A DNA stretch of 64,000 nt from Daedaleopsis sinensis. Its lineage: Eukaryota; Basidiomycota; Agaricomycetes; Polyporales; Polyporaceae. This document shows positions 11,687-23,665 of this stretch, piece by piece. The stretch is from contig CM066301.1 in assembly GCA_033807695.1 (NCBI GenBank), positions 806,001-870,000 of the forward strand, written 5' to 3'. The position numbers and the translations under genes were made by a program. Each line of letters begins with the position of its first letter. Position 1 is the stretch's first letter. The notes under the pieces are model-generated. The model did no database searches, had not been told where the DNA came from, and saw only the letters and a program-made list of their open reading frames with translations.

Positions 11687-13707
11687 TCAATCGTTGATCG
11701 TCATCGCGAAGTCCTTGAACCAGCTGAACTGGTCCTTCGGCGTCGCGAACCGCGTCTCGTGGCCTCCAAAGAACGTGCTACGCCACCAGCCAACCAAGGT
11801 GAGTTTGAGACAAACGCGATATGTCAAAGCGCAAACATACCTGAAGAACAGCCCGGTGAACCCGACCGCCTGCGGCGCGGCGTACGCGATCGCCACAACG
11901 GGGAGCGGCAGCCCGGTCTCCATATCCACGACGTACGCCGTCTTCGTCGCGCTCGGCTGCACCGTCGTCGTCTGCGGCGGAAGCGGGACGATCGTCGTGA
12001 GCGTCACCGCCGTCGTGCGTGTCACCGTCACCGTCGCGATGCTCGTCTCGTTCCAGTCCTGCCGTGCCACTACTAGATGCTGCATGTCCATCGCAGGTGG
12101 CCCCAGCAATGCGCACGTCGGCGTGTACTCCAGGAACGGGATGTACGAAACCGGCGGTGCGAGCCACTCGATAGAGTCCTGGACGACGCGGCGCGCGTCC
12201 GCGTCGTACGAGCCGTCCGCGAGGTCCATCTTCACCTGTGGCGCATCCTCGTCGTACAGCACATGCTCGCCCTGCTCCTCGTCCGCGTCCGCAGCGAACA
12301 GTCCGGTCTTGTGCGAGCCCGCAGACGGAGCGCCGCGGTAGAAGACATCGTGCACGTCGATCACGCGCTTACCGTTCACGTCGAGGGTGAAGGCCCCGTC
12401 CTGCTTCCCGGGCGTGTTGAGCGCGACGGTCTGCCGGACGTGCGTCCAGTTCCCCGCGGCGAACTTGAACGAGCCGCGGGCGACGGACAGGCCGTACTCG
12501 GACTCGCACACCGTCTGTGGCGGCGTCTTGCAGAGCGCGGCGGTCTGCTTGTCCTTCGGGGCGTACTGTTTGTAGGGCAAGACGGCGAGCTCAGCTTTCA
12601 GTCCGTGCGTGACAGGAAGTGGAACGCAGGCGCACTCACCAGGTACAGCTCCCCCGCCCCGCCCTTCCTCCACATCAGCCGCGTGCTGAAGCAGTCGAGC
12701 GCCTCGTCCCCGCCCGAGCAGCCATCGTGGCCGCCGTAGATGCCCGGCATCTTCCCGCCCTGGACCCAGTCGAAGTTGGACGGGAAGAATACGCTGTACG
12801 CGAGCGAGACGTTGCGCGCGCCGCGCAGGTCGAGCGGCGCCGCGTAGAAGTCCGCCCCGCCCTGCGGCTTCTGCTCGGGGTTGATGGAGTGCGCGGGGTA
12901 GAAGAGCTCGAGGAACGAGCTCGACGCCTTCTTCGGGGGCGGGGGGATGATCCCCTTCGCGACGGCGTGGAGGAGCCCGCCGAGCGCGCCCGTGAGCGGC
13001 CCGAGGAGGGAGTGCGAGGAGGAGGAGGAGGAGGATTTAGATGACGTGTCGGAGTCACCGTGCGTATCCTCTTTTGTCGCGTCGTTTACGATGATCCGCA
13101 TGTTCTTCTTCCCGTACGCGAAGTTCTTCACGTTGAACGCGGAGAGGTCCGTCATCTGGGGTGGGGCAGACCATGATGTCTCGCGCACAGTGGACGACGG
13201 CGTGGGGGGCGGGATGATGGTGATCGTGTCGGTCACTGTCGTAGGAGGTGCGGTGATAGTGATCGGGGAGGCTAACTGGTAGATGGTGGAGACAACAGTC
13301 GTAGTGAACTCGACAGTCGATGTTGCAGGAGACAGTGTGATCGTTGGAAGTTGTAGGCTCGAGGAGCTGGAGGGCAGTAGAGCGGTCGCAGATGTGGATA
13401 GCTGAAGGCTGAGAGAACTTGGTGGGTCGACAGATGAGAGCAAAGTTTGTATGGTTGTGGATGACGTTGATCCAGACGGCGTGGCAGGCTCAGAGGAAGC
13501 AACGGGAGCTATACTCGTCGTCACAGATGCAGCAATAGAATCCAAGGATGTGAGCGATGGCGTGGACAGTGCAGAACTAGTCACAAGAGAGGCTGGGGCT
13601 GTCGATAACTCTGCAGGTATAATGTCGTCCGTTGCAAGGGGAGCGGCGAGGGAGTTGTGGAAGGTAGCAAAGGCGACCAAAAGCACCGTAGTAGCCGTTA
13701 AAGCCAT
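11687..13707 (-). CDS. Secreted polysaccharide lyase 14-like protein
   Basis: The start is ATG 13707, because it begins a clear signal peptide (MALTATTVLLVAFATFHNSLA); an ATG at 13803 would bury it. A Ser/Thr-rich stretch of about 150 residues follows, then the conserved region: ELFYPAHSINPEQKPQGGAD, SLAYSVFFPSNFDWVQGGKM, PGIYGGHDGCSGGDE and CFSTRLMWRKGGAGELYL. An intron (12566-12639) joins directly to YAPKDKQTAALC. A second intron joins GLFF to STFFGGHETRFATPKDQFSW, ending at 11687. The GGKxPGxYGG and CFSTRLMWR motifs match the fungal PL14/alginate-lyase-like fold, which binds or cleaves acidic polysaccharide; the actual substrate is unknown. The Ser/Thr stretch and the signal peptide suggest a secreted or wall-associated glycoprotein. 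Confidence 0.82.
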
Positions 13708-14575
13708 TCTGAAAGCAAAGCAAGAAAACGAAAGAGGGTTATAGCGGAAAGCACAGGGACCGGGGTGAGACGCAAATGAAGTGGTGAGAGTCTCAGTACT
13801 CATGCGCTCAAGGTCGAGGAGGCGGACAATTTCGATCCGGCCTGAAAGTGCGATCTAGTACCCATTTGCGAGCCCCGAGGCATGCCCACTAGTGGTCCTA
13901 CTTTGTATAGCTTGCGCTAGTCGTTAGCTTTGACGTCTGTGTTGAAAGCTTGGTGGGAACTTGGAGAAAACCAGAGGATGTGTGTTGCGAGAGTCCAAGA
14001 CAGTGCTACTCACAGCAATTGAGTAGGTCAATATCGTTGGGTCGAATACCTGGCAGCTCGAAGCATTACGAAGGTTGTTGACGACGTCTCCTACGACGAG
14101 GACGGTAAGGGAGGAGGTGGGTAATTCTCGATATTCAGTTCGATACAAATGCCAGGATAGTATGCATTGTCTGTTTTGTGAGACTCAGGAACATCGCAGA
14201 GCACGTACAAAAGCCTTTGACGCATCCTAGTTCCACTCTGCAGTACTCCTGCTAGCCCAAGCGAGCCTGGGCTATCCAGCAGGAAGGCTTGAAGCTTGAA
14301 TCGTATCAGAGCACTGATTTACAGACCTCTTGTTGGCCATGAGGGTGTAGATACTGTCATAGCTGCAATGTCCAGTCTTCAGCGCGATACTGAGCATTAA
14401 TAAGAAAATAGGATGAGGTGGGATGGTGGTGGACTGAGGCAAGAAGGAATCACGCGAAAGATTCCCTCTTTCGCGCAATTCGCTCGCTAAGCTTAATCAT
14501 GTACTTTCGTACGCAGGCTTGTTCTCGACTCTCAAGCTCTTGCCAGATCTACAGTACCTGCGTACTCCTTCCAGG
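13708..14575. other. Divergent promoter region between the PL14-like and dioxygenase-like genes
   Basis: This 870-base stretch lies between divergently transcribed genes. A minus-strand open frame at 13924-14148 has no recognisable family. I see no repeat or RNA gene. Confidence 0.45.
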
Positions 14576-15530
14576 ATGAGCCCGCCAACAGACGTGAAGG
14601 AGGTGGTGGAATCCGAGATCAAGTACGTGCTCTACGCTCTGCGCTCTCAGAACTTGAAGCTGAAGTCTTGCCCGCCCCTCGCTCACTTTCACCCTAGAGA
14701 GTGGCATTTCCGTATGTGTTTTATGTATTCCAGATACCTACTTAGAAATTGATAGACACTCTAATATCGACACGTAGACATCTACTTCCACCAGCGCAAT
14801 GCCGACGAGCACCACGCTGCTCTCGAGCTCCGCGACGCCGTGCTCCGTCTCCGGCGCGATGGGGCGTTCGTCGCCGTGCCTCTCTTCCGCGTGAACACGG
14901 ACCCAATTGGCCCGCACCCTGTTGGTGAGAGCGAATGCAATCAGTACGCGGGTGAGGTGAAGCTGACGATCTGTGTAGGTTCGTACGAAATCTGGTGCCC
15001 ATCGGAATCGTTCGTCTCTGTATACTCCTATCTCTGCCTCAATAGGGGCGATCTGAGGTATGTTGTGTCTCATAGACTCATGTGCATTTCACGATATTGT
15101 CTGTATATAGCGTCCTTATCCACCCCTTGACTCGTGAGCAGGTATGTCTTGCAGTTTATCTCTGGCTACTAAGGATACTGAACGTCTGCCGTAGCGCAAG
15201 TAAGTGTCCCGCCGCAACTCCAAGTGAACCTATACTCAACTAGCTCCAGGGACCACGAGATTCGCAACGCTTGGCTTGGGCCGTCGTTCCCGCTGGACCT
15301 GTCCACCCTCCCAGTCAAGAGCGAGGAAGTGCCACTCCAATATGCTAGCCTCAGTATGCGCATCTTGCATTGTCATCTGAGTCTCTTCGCGTCTTACAGA
15401 AACTGCAATAGAGCTCGGCTACTCCTCTAAAGCTCCGCAACTCACCCTGGACGAGCGGAAGAGGCTCGGCGCGAATGTCGAGCACATTTTGAAGGGAGAA
15501 AAGGAGGCTGCGAAGGCTCCGAGCGACTGA
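14576..15530 (+). CDS. DOPA 4,5-dioxygenase-like protein
   Basis: Seven short exons. MSPPTDVKEVVESEIKYVLY starts at 14576. HFHPREWHF joins to HIYFHQRNADEHHAALELRD, then GAFVAVPLFRVNTDPIGPHPV joins to GSYEIWCPSESFVSVYSYLC. LIHPLTREQ, RK and DHEIRNAWLGPSFPLDLSTL follow. The last intron uses the acceptor just before 15410 to give ASLKLGYSS and ends at 15530; an upstream acceptor would stop after SLKLQ. The spaced histidines HFHxxxWHFHIYFH and the GPHPVGSYE and WLGPSFPLDLSTLP motifs are typical of the fungal DOPA 4,5-dioxygenase (DODA) family. In Amanita, DODA makes betalain precursors, but most homologues have no assigned substrate. Confidence 0.85.
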
Positions 15531-16527
15531 GCGTAACCACCTGCGAACATAATGCGCCTCCAGATCTGCTCCATATCATCCGGAAGTCATGCTCAATCAT
15601 AATGTCAGCGGGGACTCCGTGCTTACCTCCGTGCTTACTGCTCGCGTGTGACAATCGCGATATCGACCCTGTGCGACACGGGTTGCCGCACTGGTTGATC
15701 ATCAAAACAGTCACACCACCAGCAAACACCGTACGCGCTGCAAGGTCCGTTACACAGCGCGGCCTGGGCCCAAGTCGATGCACAGTCATGTAGGCATATG
15801 ACTGAGAAGTTCCGAGACACCGTGAGGCGACGGCTATGGTGTTGTCCTTCCGGAGGTTCGTGCGGCGCGCTGCGCGGAACATCCTCCGTGCACAGACAGT
15901 AGGAGTAACATGAGGGTTATGCCGAGCCTGGTGGGCTGGTCGGCGGAAGCTTAAGGGGGCCGGCATGATGTAGCTTGAGCGCGAGCTGAGCGTCTTTCAA
16001 ATGCGCGGGCTTGCGATGACATCAGAGCAAAGTGGTTAGTACTTCTGAGCCAATATTACTTGGTACTTAGTACTTATTATGCATTATGCATTATGACCAG
16101 CTAGTACTTGCAAGTTGCTATGTACTTACTCTGGCCGCCGCCGTATGTAGTTTGCTTCCGTTCTTGGTGACGTCCTCGGAGAGGCCGACTGCCGAATGGA
16201 GGCGGAACGAGCGCCGGGCCGAACCGGAACTGCCGATAAGGCAGCCGGCCGCGGGATGATTTTCAGAGACAGAGTTGTCCTCCAGATACACTCCACTCCT
16301 CCTCCTCCTCAGAGTCATATCTCGTCTCCTATGGCTTGCTGACGTTAGCCGTTCACTCTCCTTATCCTTGCGGATTTGGCTACTTTCTCCTTCTCTCCTA
16401 CCACCACCATCACGCTCTGTTGTACATTAGCCCCCCGCCCTTCCTCCCCGACGTCCTCTCCCCGACGTCTCTCCTCCTCGACGTCCCTCCTCCTCGACGT
16501 CCCTCCTCCTCGACGGCTCTCAGTGCC
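15531..16527. other. Intergenic region upstream of the large kinase
   Basis: Nearly 1 kb. It contains short TAGTACTT and TGCATTATGCATTATG repeats at 16045-16130. At 16449-16515 there is a tandem run of a CTCCTCCTCGACGTCC unit immediately before the chosen kinase ATG. No gene is recognised. Confidence 0.45.
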
Positions 16528-18932
16528 ATGCTAGCAGACATGCTCGACTCTTGGAACTGCCGTCTCAGTCCCTCCCCGTCTATCACGTCTTCCACCCGCT
16601 CATCACACCTCAGCTCACTCACATCCGCCTCAACTGCCTCCTCACCTCCGCCATCTCCCACCGGCAACAAGACCTATGCGTTCTTCGCGTCCCCGTTCTC
16701 CGAGGAGCCCTCGCCACCACCCTCAACGTCACCCACCAGCAAGACGCACGCGTTCTTCGCGTCCTCGTTCGCTGAGTCAATACCGCAGCCGCCTCCCAAT
16801 CCTCACACGCGTTCCGGTTCCGGGTGGTCATACACCTCGGGTTCAGACAGGTCAGAGGTGAGTGCCGAGGACACCCCGAGGGTGCAACACAAAGCCCCCG
16901 CACGGTCCCTCAACGTAGACTTCTTCCGCCCTTCCCTCCTGCCCACCCCGCCCCCAAGCATCCGGTCCGTATCGCACGCGACTAGTTCGAGAGATAACTC
17001 TATCTCGCCGCCTGCCTCCCGCGTCGCCCTACCGCCGCTTTCCCGGTTCTTTCCCTCTCGCGCGCGCTACGGCAGCGAAGGAGAATCCCCACCTCATGCC
17101 ACGAACGTGCGACGCGACTTCGTCCATCTTGATCCCGGGGCGGATACCCATGATCTTTATCACGCTGGGGAGGAAACGCAGTCCCCGGTAGACTTCCATC
17201 ACTCCTTGCCGTCTGCCCCCGGCTCAGACCAGGTCACCCCGACACCGACTTCCCATTGTGATGAGACATCGTATGTCTCGGAGCGTCCGCTTACGCCTCA
17301 TTCCGACTCGGAGCAGCCGCCACCGTATCTCCAGCTCGAGCCGGGAGTGACGTTGTCAAGTTCTTCCTTATCACTGGAGCTTGTCAAGACTCTGGGAACG
17401 GGCTCCTTCAGCAGCGTGTGGCTCGCGCAGGATACCACCGGTCAGCTGAACGCGCTTGAGCTTGTTCGCAAGTCTTCACTCGCGCGCAGCAAGAGTCTTC
17501 GTGGACGCCGGTCGCGTACTATCGACGGTACTCGCCCGTTACGACGGAAGGCGAAGGATCGGTATGCGACCGATAGCCACCCGGGAGGTGTCTTGTCCCC
17601 GAAGGATGAAGAACCGACGAAGCAGCTGGGTGCGGCGAGGAGCGGACGCTTGGTCGCTGTGAAGATGACGGAGAGGACCGTGTGCGATGCCAATTCGCGC
17701 TCACGCGTGAGCTTTGTGCGGGAAGTCGAGGTTCTTCGGGTGAGTGCCGCCTTTCTGCCGTGCTTCTCGTAGTTACGCCCGGAGTAAGAACGGTAGCCTA
17801 TTACGCCGCGCGGATCTCCTCCGTGGCATCTATTACACGCATTCGCTGATTATCTTTTCCTCGCTAGCACATATCGCACCCATCAATCGTGTCGTATCTG
17901 CACTCGTTCAGCACACCGTCCCACCACTGCCTCGTGCTTGAACATATAGCAGGAGGCGAGCTGTTGGACCTCATCGACAACCCGGAAAGCCACGCGCGCA
18001 TAGACGAGCCGCTCGTCAGGCGAATATGGGGCGAACTCTGCAGGGCGGTGGCGTGGATGCATAGTGTCGGGCTCGTCCACCGTGACATCAAGCTCGAGAG
18101 TACGTTCTATCTTTTCACCGCAGCTCATCTGAAGGCTTACGTTCTTCGTCGTCTAGACATCCTTCTCACAACGGACCCGTTTACCCAACCATTACCCGCG
18201 CACGCGCTCGTCAAGCTCACGGACTTCGGCCTCTCGCGCTTCATCGACCCCGCGCAACCCCAGCTGACAACCCTATGTGGCTCGGACTCCTATGCTGCGC
18301 CAGAACTCGTCATGGGTCGCCCGTACGACGGCCGCGAAGCAGACGCGTGGGCGTGCGGCGTCGTCCTGTACGCGATCGCGACGCGTAGGCTCCCCTTCGA
18401 CGCCCCCGTGCCACACATCCCCCACGACCATCCCGCGCGCGTGGGCATTGAACCCGACTGGGAGGCGCAGCACCGGAAACGCGCGGAGCGCAAGGCGCTT
18501 CTTAATCGAATCGCGCAGGGCGCCTATACGTGGCCGGACGCCCTCTCCCCGTCCCCGACCGACGAAGAGACGTTCCAGGGCGCAGAACTCGCGCGCAGCG
18601 CTGGGATCCGCCGCATGGTCGCGCAGCTGCTCGTGCGGGATCCGCGGAAGCGCGCGTGCGTCGCGGACCTGTGGAACGATGCGTGGATGCACGGCGAGGG
18701 CGCGCCGCCCCCACCCGTACTCGACGCGCCGGCGGAGGACGCGCATGCGGGCGAGGGCGTGCCGATCGTCGTGAGTGGAGTAGACGGGAGTCGGGTCGCC
18801 GTCGAGGTCGACACGGACGTCGAGGTCGACGCGGACGTCGATGTCGACGCCGATGCGGAGGCGGATTGCGAAGGCGTCCTTGTGGACGGCGAGGATATTG
18901 GGCCGGGGAGCGTCGCTCGTCAGGAGCACTAG
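16528..18932 (+). CDS. Ser/Thr protein kinase with long disordered N-terminus (CAMK-like)
   Basis: ATG 16528 begins MLADMLDSWNCRLSPSPS; an upstream non-ATG extension has no support. About 270 Ser/Pro-rich residues precede the kinase domain: glycine loop LGTGSFSSVWLAQD, then a basic insert of about 60 residues, then LVAVKM with the catalytic Lys. After an intron come EVEVLR and HISHPSIVSYLHSF, the hinge LVLEHIAGGELLDLI, HRDIKLE joined over an intron to NILL, LTDFGLSRF, CGSDSYAAPELV and DAWACGVVLYAIATRRLPF. All catalytic residues are present, unlike the kinase-like genes at the window ends. The layout (split N-lobe, GGELLD, KLEN) suggests the CAMK group; the exact orthologue is uncertain. An acidic Asp/Val/Ala tail (VEVDTDVEVDADVDVDADAE) closes the protein. 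Confidence 0.82.
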
Positions 18933-19900
18933 CGTCTTCGGTAAGTCTGACACTCTTCCGCATTGTCTGCGTCTGCGTCTGCCATGCTCTTCCTACCTCG
19001 TCCGTCATGCGTTTCTTAACATTTCCATCGGTCCTCTGTTGCTCCCACTCGTTCTCCGCATCTCGGTTGTATATAGATGTGTTGCCCACGTATTCTTATT
19101 CTCCGCAATGTTGTCACACTCGTCCCCCCACCTATCCCTACCCGCCCCGCGCCCTGGCTACCCCCACCACCCCACCCCCCCACCTTCTCCTTATGCTCGT
19201 ACCTATGCTACTAGTACTCATTCTCGTCGTTGCACTACTACCGCCCGCCACTTCGCAGATATTTGCCACTGTCCATCCGCATCCGCATCCGCATTCACAT
19301 TCACATCCAGGTTCACATTCACGTTCGCATTCACAGTCACATACATACGCAATACATACACACAAGGTCTAAGGTCTAAGGTCCACAGCTACAGCATCGC
19401 ACGCTTGTGTTGTACGTATCGATATCGTCGTGCGCAATTCGTACCGCCATACCCACACCCACCGCCGTACCTACTGCCAGGACACGCACGGCACGGCCGA
19501 CTCGGATCTCGATGCAGGATTTGCGGCGACGTGCTGCTTGGAACTTGGTGGGTGTTATGCTGCATGTCACGGCTACCTGCCATGCGTGCGTGGCTTGCCT
19601 TCAGGCACCCGCTACGATGCACTTTGCTTGTCAGTGCTCCCCGAACCCCGGGTGCTCCCCGGGTGGGTCCCCAGGCGTTAGCTTGTCGAGCCGGCGCATG
19701 CCGATGTGTATCCTGGAATGGAGCAGGTGCGTCGAGTGGTTGTCGTTCATGAGGTGTATCTATACTGACGTGCGCTAGGACCACTCGTTGCTGGGCCCGG
19801 CGGCTGGTCGTGGCGGGGGTGCACGGACCCTGAGTCCTTGACTGCTGTGGTTATCGTCAGCTTGAGAGCATGCATATGGATGCGCGACCGGCCAGTTCGA
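18933..19900. other. Intergenic region with a CATTCA-type microsatellite
   Basis: No gene is recognised. A run of CATTCACATTCACATCC-type six-base repeats covers about 19278-19345. A GGTCTAAGGTCTAAGGTC triplicate lies at 19364-19383. Overlapping open frames here have no recognisable protein features. Confidence 0.45.
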
Positions 19901-20495
19901 CCACGTCAATGACGATCTATGGCTGCGACTGAGCAGTCCCCTCTGATCGCCCGCGGAAGTGGCGATCCCAATTTGACGGGGTGTGCCACTCATCGCTGTG
20001 GTCAATGCATACCCCGGGAGGTCTTTGCTTTCAGACACGTCTCACGCTGCCTCCAGTCTACAGTCTACAGTTTATCGCGTGTGGTTGCCGCTGCTGTCCC
20101 CGCGAGTTTGCAACCCGGTGAGTGGGCGCGGTACCATGGATGATAACACTGACTACTGGTGGTCGAAGCTATCAGGCTCCAACTTCAACAAACCGCTGGA
20201 CACAGCGTCTCACGCAACAAAATCAAAGCTATATCCTATGGAGTCGCTTTGGACAATACGTACCGCATATGTCAAACCGTTGCTCGTGGCAGCGGCCGCG
20301 TCCCCCGACCTACCGCTTTTTCCGACGAACCAGCGGGGCGGCGTTGACCTGTGCAGGATGTCAACGCAACCGGTCGGCTTTGCCACGACCCCAGTGCCCT
20401 GAAGCTTTGCTCGCAACGGCCCGTTGTCTTTGTCCACCGCCGTGCGCTGTGGACGGCCTACGAACATTCTCACGGGGGCAGGCGACTCTGCGGGG

Positions 20496-20503
20496 TATAT
20501 AAG
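20496..20503 (+). promoter_or_regulatory. TATA box of R1 copy 1
   Basis: TATATAAG lies 93 bases before the ATG at 20589. Equivalent boxes stand 92 bases before ATG 22898 in copy 2 and 87 bases before ATG 4804 in copy 3. The conserved spacing suggests a working core promoter. Confidence 0.5.
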
Positions 20504-21120
20504 ACCCCCGCGTCGAGCACCGAGGAGCATCATCAGCTCCCTTCCGCCTCTACCTCAGCCTCCGCCTCACACCGACTCGGAAAGCACCATGGGCACATCG
20601 CACCCACACCCCCGCCGCTATTTGCGCGCTCTCCAGCCTCTCACAGACAAACTTCTCAACCGGACACGGGCTCCCCGTCCTGTGCGCCATCGCCCTCGAG
20701 GACCCCGCCACTCCTTCACGATCTCCGTTCCAGCGGGTTCGCTGTGCGATTCACGCCAGACTCGGTCCCCCGACTCAGGCGTTTCACGGCCGGATTCACC
20801 ATGGCCGCTATCCAAGTCGTTCACCAGGCCTCAGGACTCGACAGTGCCAGTCGATCCCCCTACCTCCGCTTCGTCATGGATGGCTGCGAGCTCCGCACCA
20901 CAGCAAAGCTGCCTACGGATCCTTGGTGATCTCCGCTTCAGCGGGGTCGTCGCGCTGTTCACGCCAGACTCACCGAGCCGCCTATAAAGCCCGGGCCACA
21001 CTTGAGTACAGATGAGGCCGCTGTCCTCTTCCTCACTGGGCACCCCCGCTCCCGGTTTCCTGTGGCCTTTCCTCTTCATCTGTACATACTACCGGAACAA
21101 CTCCGCCCCTGATCACCGCC

Positions 21121-21231
21121 CTTCCTTCCATTTATCCCACTCCCTGATGGCCACGCCCTTCCTTCCATTTATCCCACTCCCTGATGGCCACGCCCTTCCT
21201 TCCATTTATCCCACTCCCTGATGGCCACCAT
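21121..21231 (+). repeat. 37-bp tandem repeat, three copies
   Basis: The unit begins CTTCCTTCCATTTATCCCAC and continues TCCCTGATGGCCACGCC. It starts at 21121, 21158 and 21195 with no visible mismatch until the third copy ends. It lies inside R1 copy 1 and is absent from copy 2. Confidence 0.9.
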
Positions 21232-22209
21232 GGTCTTCAGTCAGTTCGATCTCACCAAACCGGCGGGCAAGGACTCTGAAGGGCGCCGTCCCCTCGGTTT
21301 CCTCTATTGGAAACACGTCCATCCCCCGCGCAAAAAGTTGAACACGTGTCACTGTCGTGCATTTCTACATCTCTTCGCTCCCCTTGTACGCCAGTAACTT
21401 GCAGGCTGCGATGGATCCATAAATACCGAGCACGCAACGGCCTGACCCCTGAATGAGGATTTTATTTTAGTAGTGCCCTAACATTGCACTAGTACACATA
21501 CTACTACTTACTACTGTACCCATATAGTACCTACCGGTTAGATCTTTGGGTGCATGTATATTTGAATTTGAATTTGAATGAGATTGAACTGTACACATCG
21601 AGTTCCGCCCAGTTGTGCCAGTGCTCCTCCCCATGCACACTGTACTCCTTGTTTGTTCAGAGGAGTTCAAGAACAACTTTCAAGAACAACTCTACTATCA
21701 CCGCACTGGACGCCGATCTCGGTAGTGCCACTCCCACATCCGAGGGGCCAGACTTGCATAGAAAATCAAGGAAATCGATAAAAAAGGCATCTTGAGTTGA
21801 TTGATTTCGGTATCACCATGAAATAGCAAGTCCAGTTCTCGCGCCCGCAGTGTCTGGAGAGCGTAGCGACACAAATGCGCCGAACCCAGGACCCAAATCG
21901 ACGATCTCGGCGAAATCCGGCGCCGCCGTAGTCACGAACACTGTTACGCGTGACTTGCCCGTCGGTCACTCGCTACGATGCGCTTTCAAGCTGCAAGCTC
22001 AAGCTGGAAGTTGGCCTTCCCCGCTCGGTGGGTCCCCCAGTGACCAGTTTGCCGAACCAGCGGATACAGTTGCTAGCGGGCGGATGTACATCCTAAACTC
22101 GAATGAGTGGGCACACGAGTGCTCTGACAGGTCCGTACCGTCCGGCGGCGAGTCTGACGACCTACTACTAGGAGCCTGACTCACGACTCGGCAGCGGGTA
22201 GCTCCCTCT

Positions 22210-23665
22210 AGTTGTGCCCGAAATCAGCAATCTCGACTGTGATGGGTGCGCCACTCCGAGGCGACGCTGTAGTCGACGCGTAGTACCCGTCGGGTCTATG
22301 CAAGTTTCCACCACGCGTCACGCCACGAGATCTGACGCTGCCTCCAATCCATAGTCTACTAGTACCGCGTGTAACCGCCGCTGACTCAGATTTCGCAATC
22401 AGTGAGTGGGCACGTATCCCCCAAGTACCATGTATAACAATGCCAATCAATGGCTGCTAAATCTGTCGGGTTCCAAGTCGCTGAACACAGCGTCTCGATC
22501 GCGCAACAAAAACGAAGCTATAGCCTAAAGACCCGCCAGTTTGGACGGACCAAAGAACAAAAAAGGCGTACTCATATATCAAACTTAGTATGGCAGCAGC
22601 ACACGCTCGAGCCGCTGGAGCTGTCAGCGGCCGCTTTTTCCAACCAACCAGGAGGGCCGCAATGAACTGTGCATGTCAACGCGACTGGTCGGCTTTTCTC
22701 TAACCCCCCTGAAGCTTTGCTCGCAACGTTGTACTATCTTTGTCTACCGCCATGTGCTGTGGACGCTCTACGACCGTCCCGACGGGGGCGGGCAACTCTG
22801 CGGGGCATATAAATCCCCCGCGTCGAGTACCGAGGACACCATCAGCTCCCTTCCCCTTCCCCGTCCACCTCAGCCTCAGAAGCCTCAAGCTAACTCGATG
22901 GGCACATTGCCGCCGCCGCCATCTACGCGCTCTCCAGCCTCCAGCCTCTCACAGACAAACTTCTCAACACCGCGGGACACCCTCCCAAGTCTCACTACAC
23001 CGAAGCTTGGGTACGCCACCTCCTATCAGCTCTACGGCTGCCCTTGTTAAGGTTTACTCACAGCACAGTCACGTCCCACCCCCTCTCCGCACTCTCCTCC
23101 GTCCCGGACCCGGCGGCATCACACGGTGTTCGTGCGAATTCATGACCTTGCAATTGACACTCGACGCTCCGCTGCTCCACGTCGCGAGCTGAGCCTTTCC
23201 TCGATGACCGTCGCTGACTTGGTTCATCACAGGCACTCTACCTCTTCACCGGACTCCACACCCCAGACACACGTCAAGGTGCAGCGTGAGGTTCGTACAC
23301 TTTCTAGCTGCTGCCTCTCTTATCATCCCAATCCTCTTCCTACTCGGCACTGTCAGGAGCCACAGATCCAAGCCGCACCCGCAGCGCTGGGATCTCAGGA
23401 AAGGAGAATCGCAACCCAAATCGCCATCTGTTCAGTGTACGTTATTGCTGTCATATACTTTCGCCGACGAGTGATTAACTCGTTACTACGTCTACAGGCA
23501 GGCTCCCTATGGATTGCATCACCCTATCGGCTCGGTTATTTTTAGTAGTGCCCTAACATCGCACTAGTAGACATGATTATCACTCATGTACTTACCACTT
23601 CTTTGGTACATGTAGATTTGAATTTGAAGGAGACTCGAAGCATGCACTGCATGTACCTCACCCCA
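22210..23665 (+). repeat. Repeat family R1, copy 2
   Basis: Direct-orientation relative of copy 1. CATATAAA is at 22806-22813 and ATGGGCACATTGCC at 22898, followed by CCTCTCACAGACAAACTTCTC. The 3' block TAGTAGTGCCCTAACATCGCACTAG (about 23544-23568) is followed by GATTTGAATTTGAAGGAG. It lacks the 37-bp tandem repeat of copy 1. The frame from 22898 is only about 50 codons. A non-ATG frame near 23286 looks like a signal peptide but starts with GTG. I treat the unit as a repeat, possibly a decayed gene family. Confidence 0.6.

Larger units (their letters stand above)
19905..21640 (+). repeat. Repeat family R1, copy 1
   Basis: This copy aligns in direct orientation with 22210-23665, at very roughly 70-75 percent by eye. 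Shared landmarks in order are ACGCTGCCTCCA, GTGAGTGGGC, GACACAGCGTCTC, CAGCGGCCGC, CTGAAGCTTTGCTCGCAACG, a GC-flanked TATATAAG (20496-20503), ATGGGCACATCGC (20589), CTCTCACAGACAAACTTCTC, and a 3' block GTAGTGCCCTAACATTGCACTAGTA (near 21468-21494, written here across its length) followed by TTTGAATTTGAA. The frame from 20589 runs 133 codons (Pro/Ser-rich) but is not conserved between copies. A second TATAAA (20982) precedes ATG 21012. Confidence 0.6.

Noticed and set aside
12619..13044. Long antisense frames over the PL14-like gene (and similar ones over HOS2 and the KDZ transposase)
   Set aside because: They are mirror images of GC-biased codon use on the true strand and show no domains.
22898..23050. 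A mating pheromone precursor (short frame ending near Cys)
   Set aside because: The end GCPC is not a CAAX motif, and the frame is not conserved in the other R1 copies.
23286..23474. A signal-peptide-like frame (RFVHFLAAASLIIPILFLLG)
   Set aside because: It begins with GTG, has no upstream ATG in frame, and is not present in R1 copy 1.
19905..23665. R1 copies as the two long terminal repeats of a retrotransposon
   Set aside because: No TG...CA ends, no primer-binding site, no gag or pol between them, and they are only about 300 bases apart and strongly diverged.
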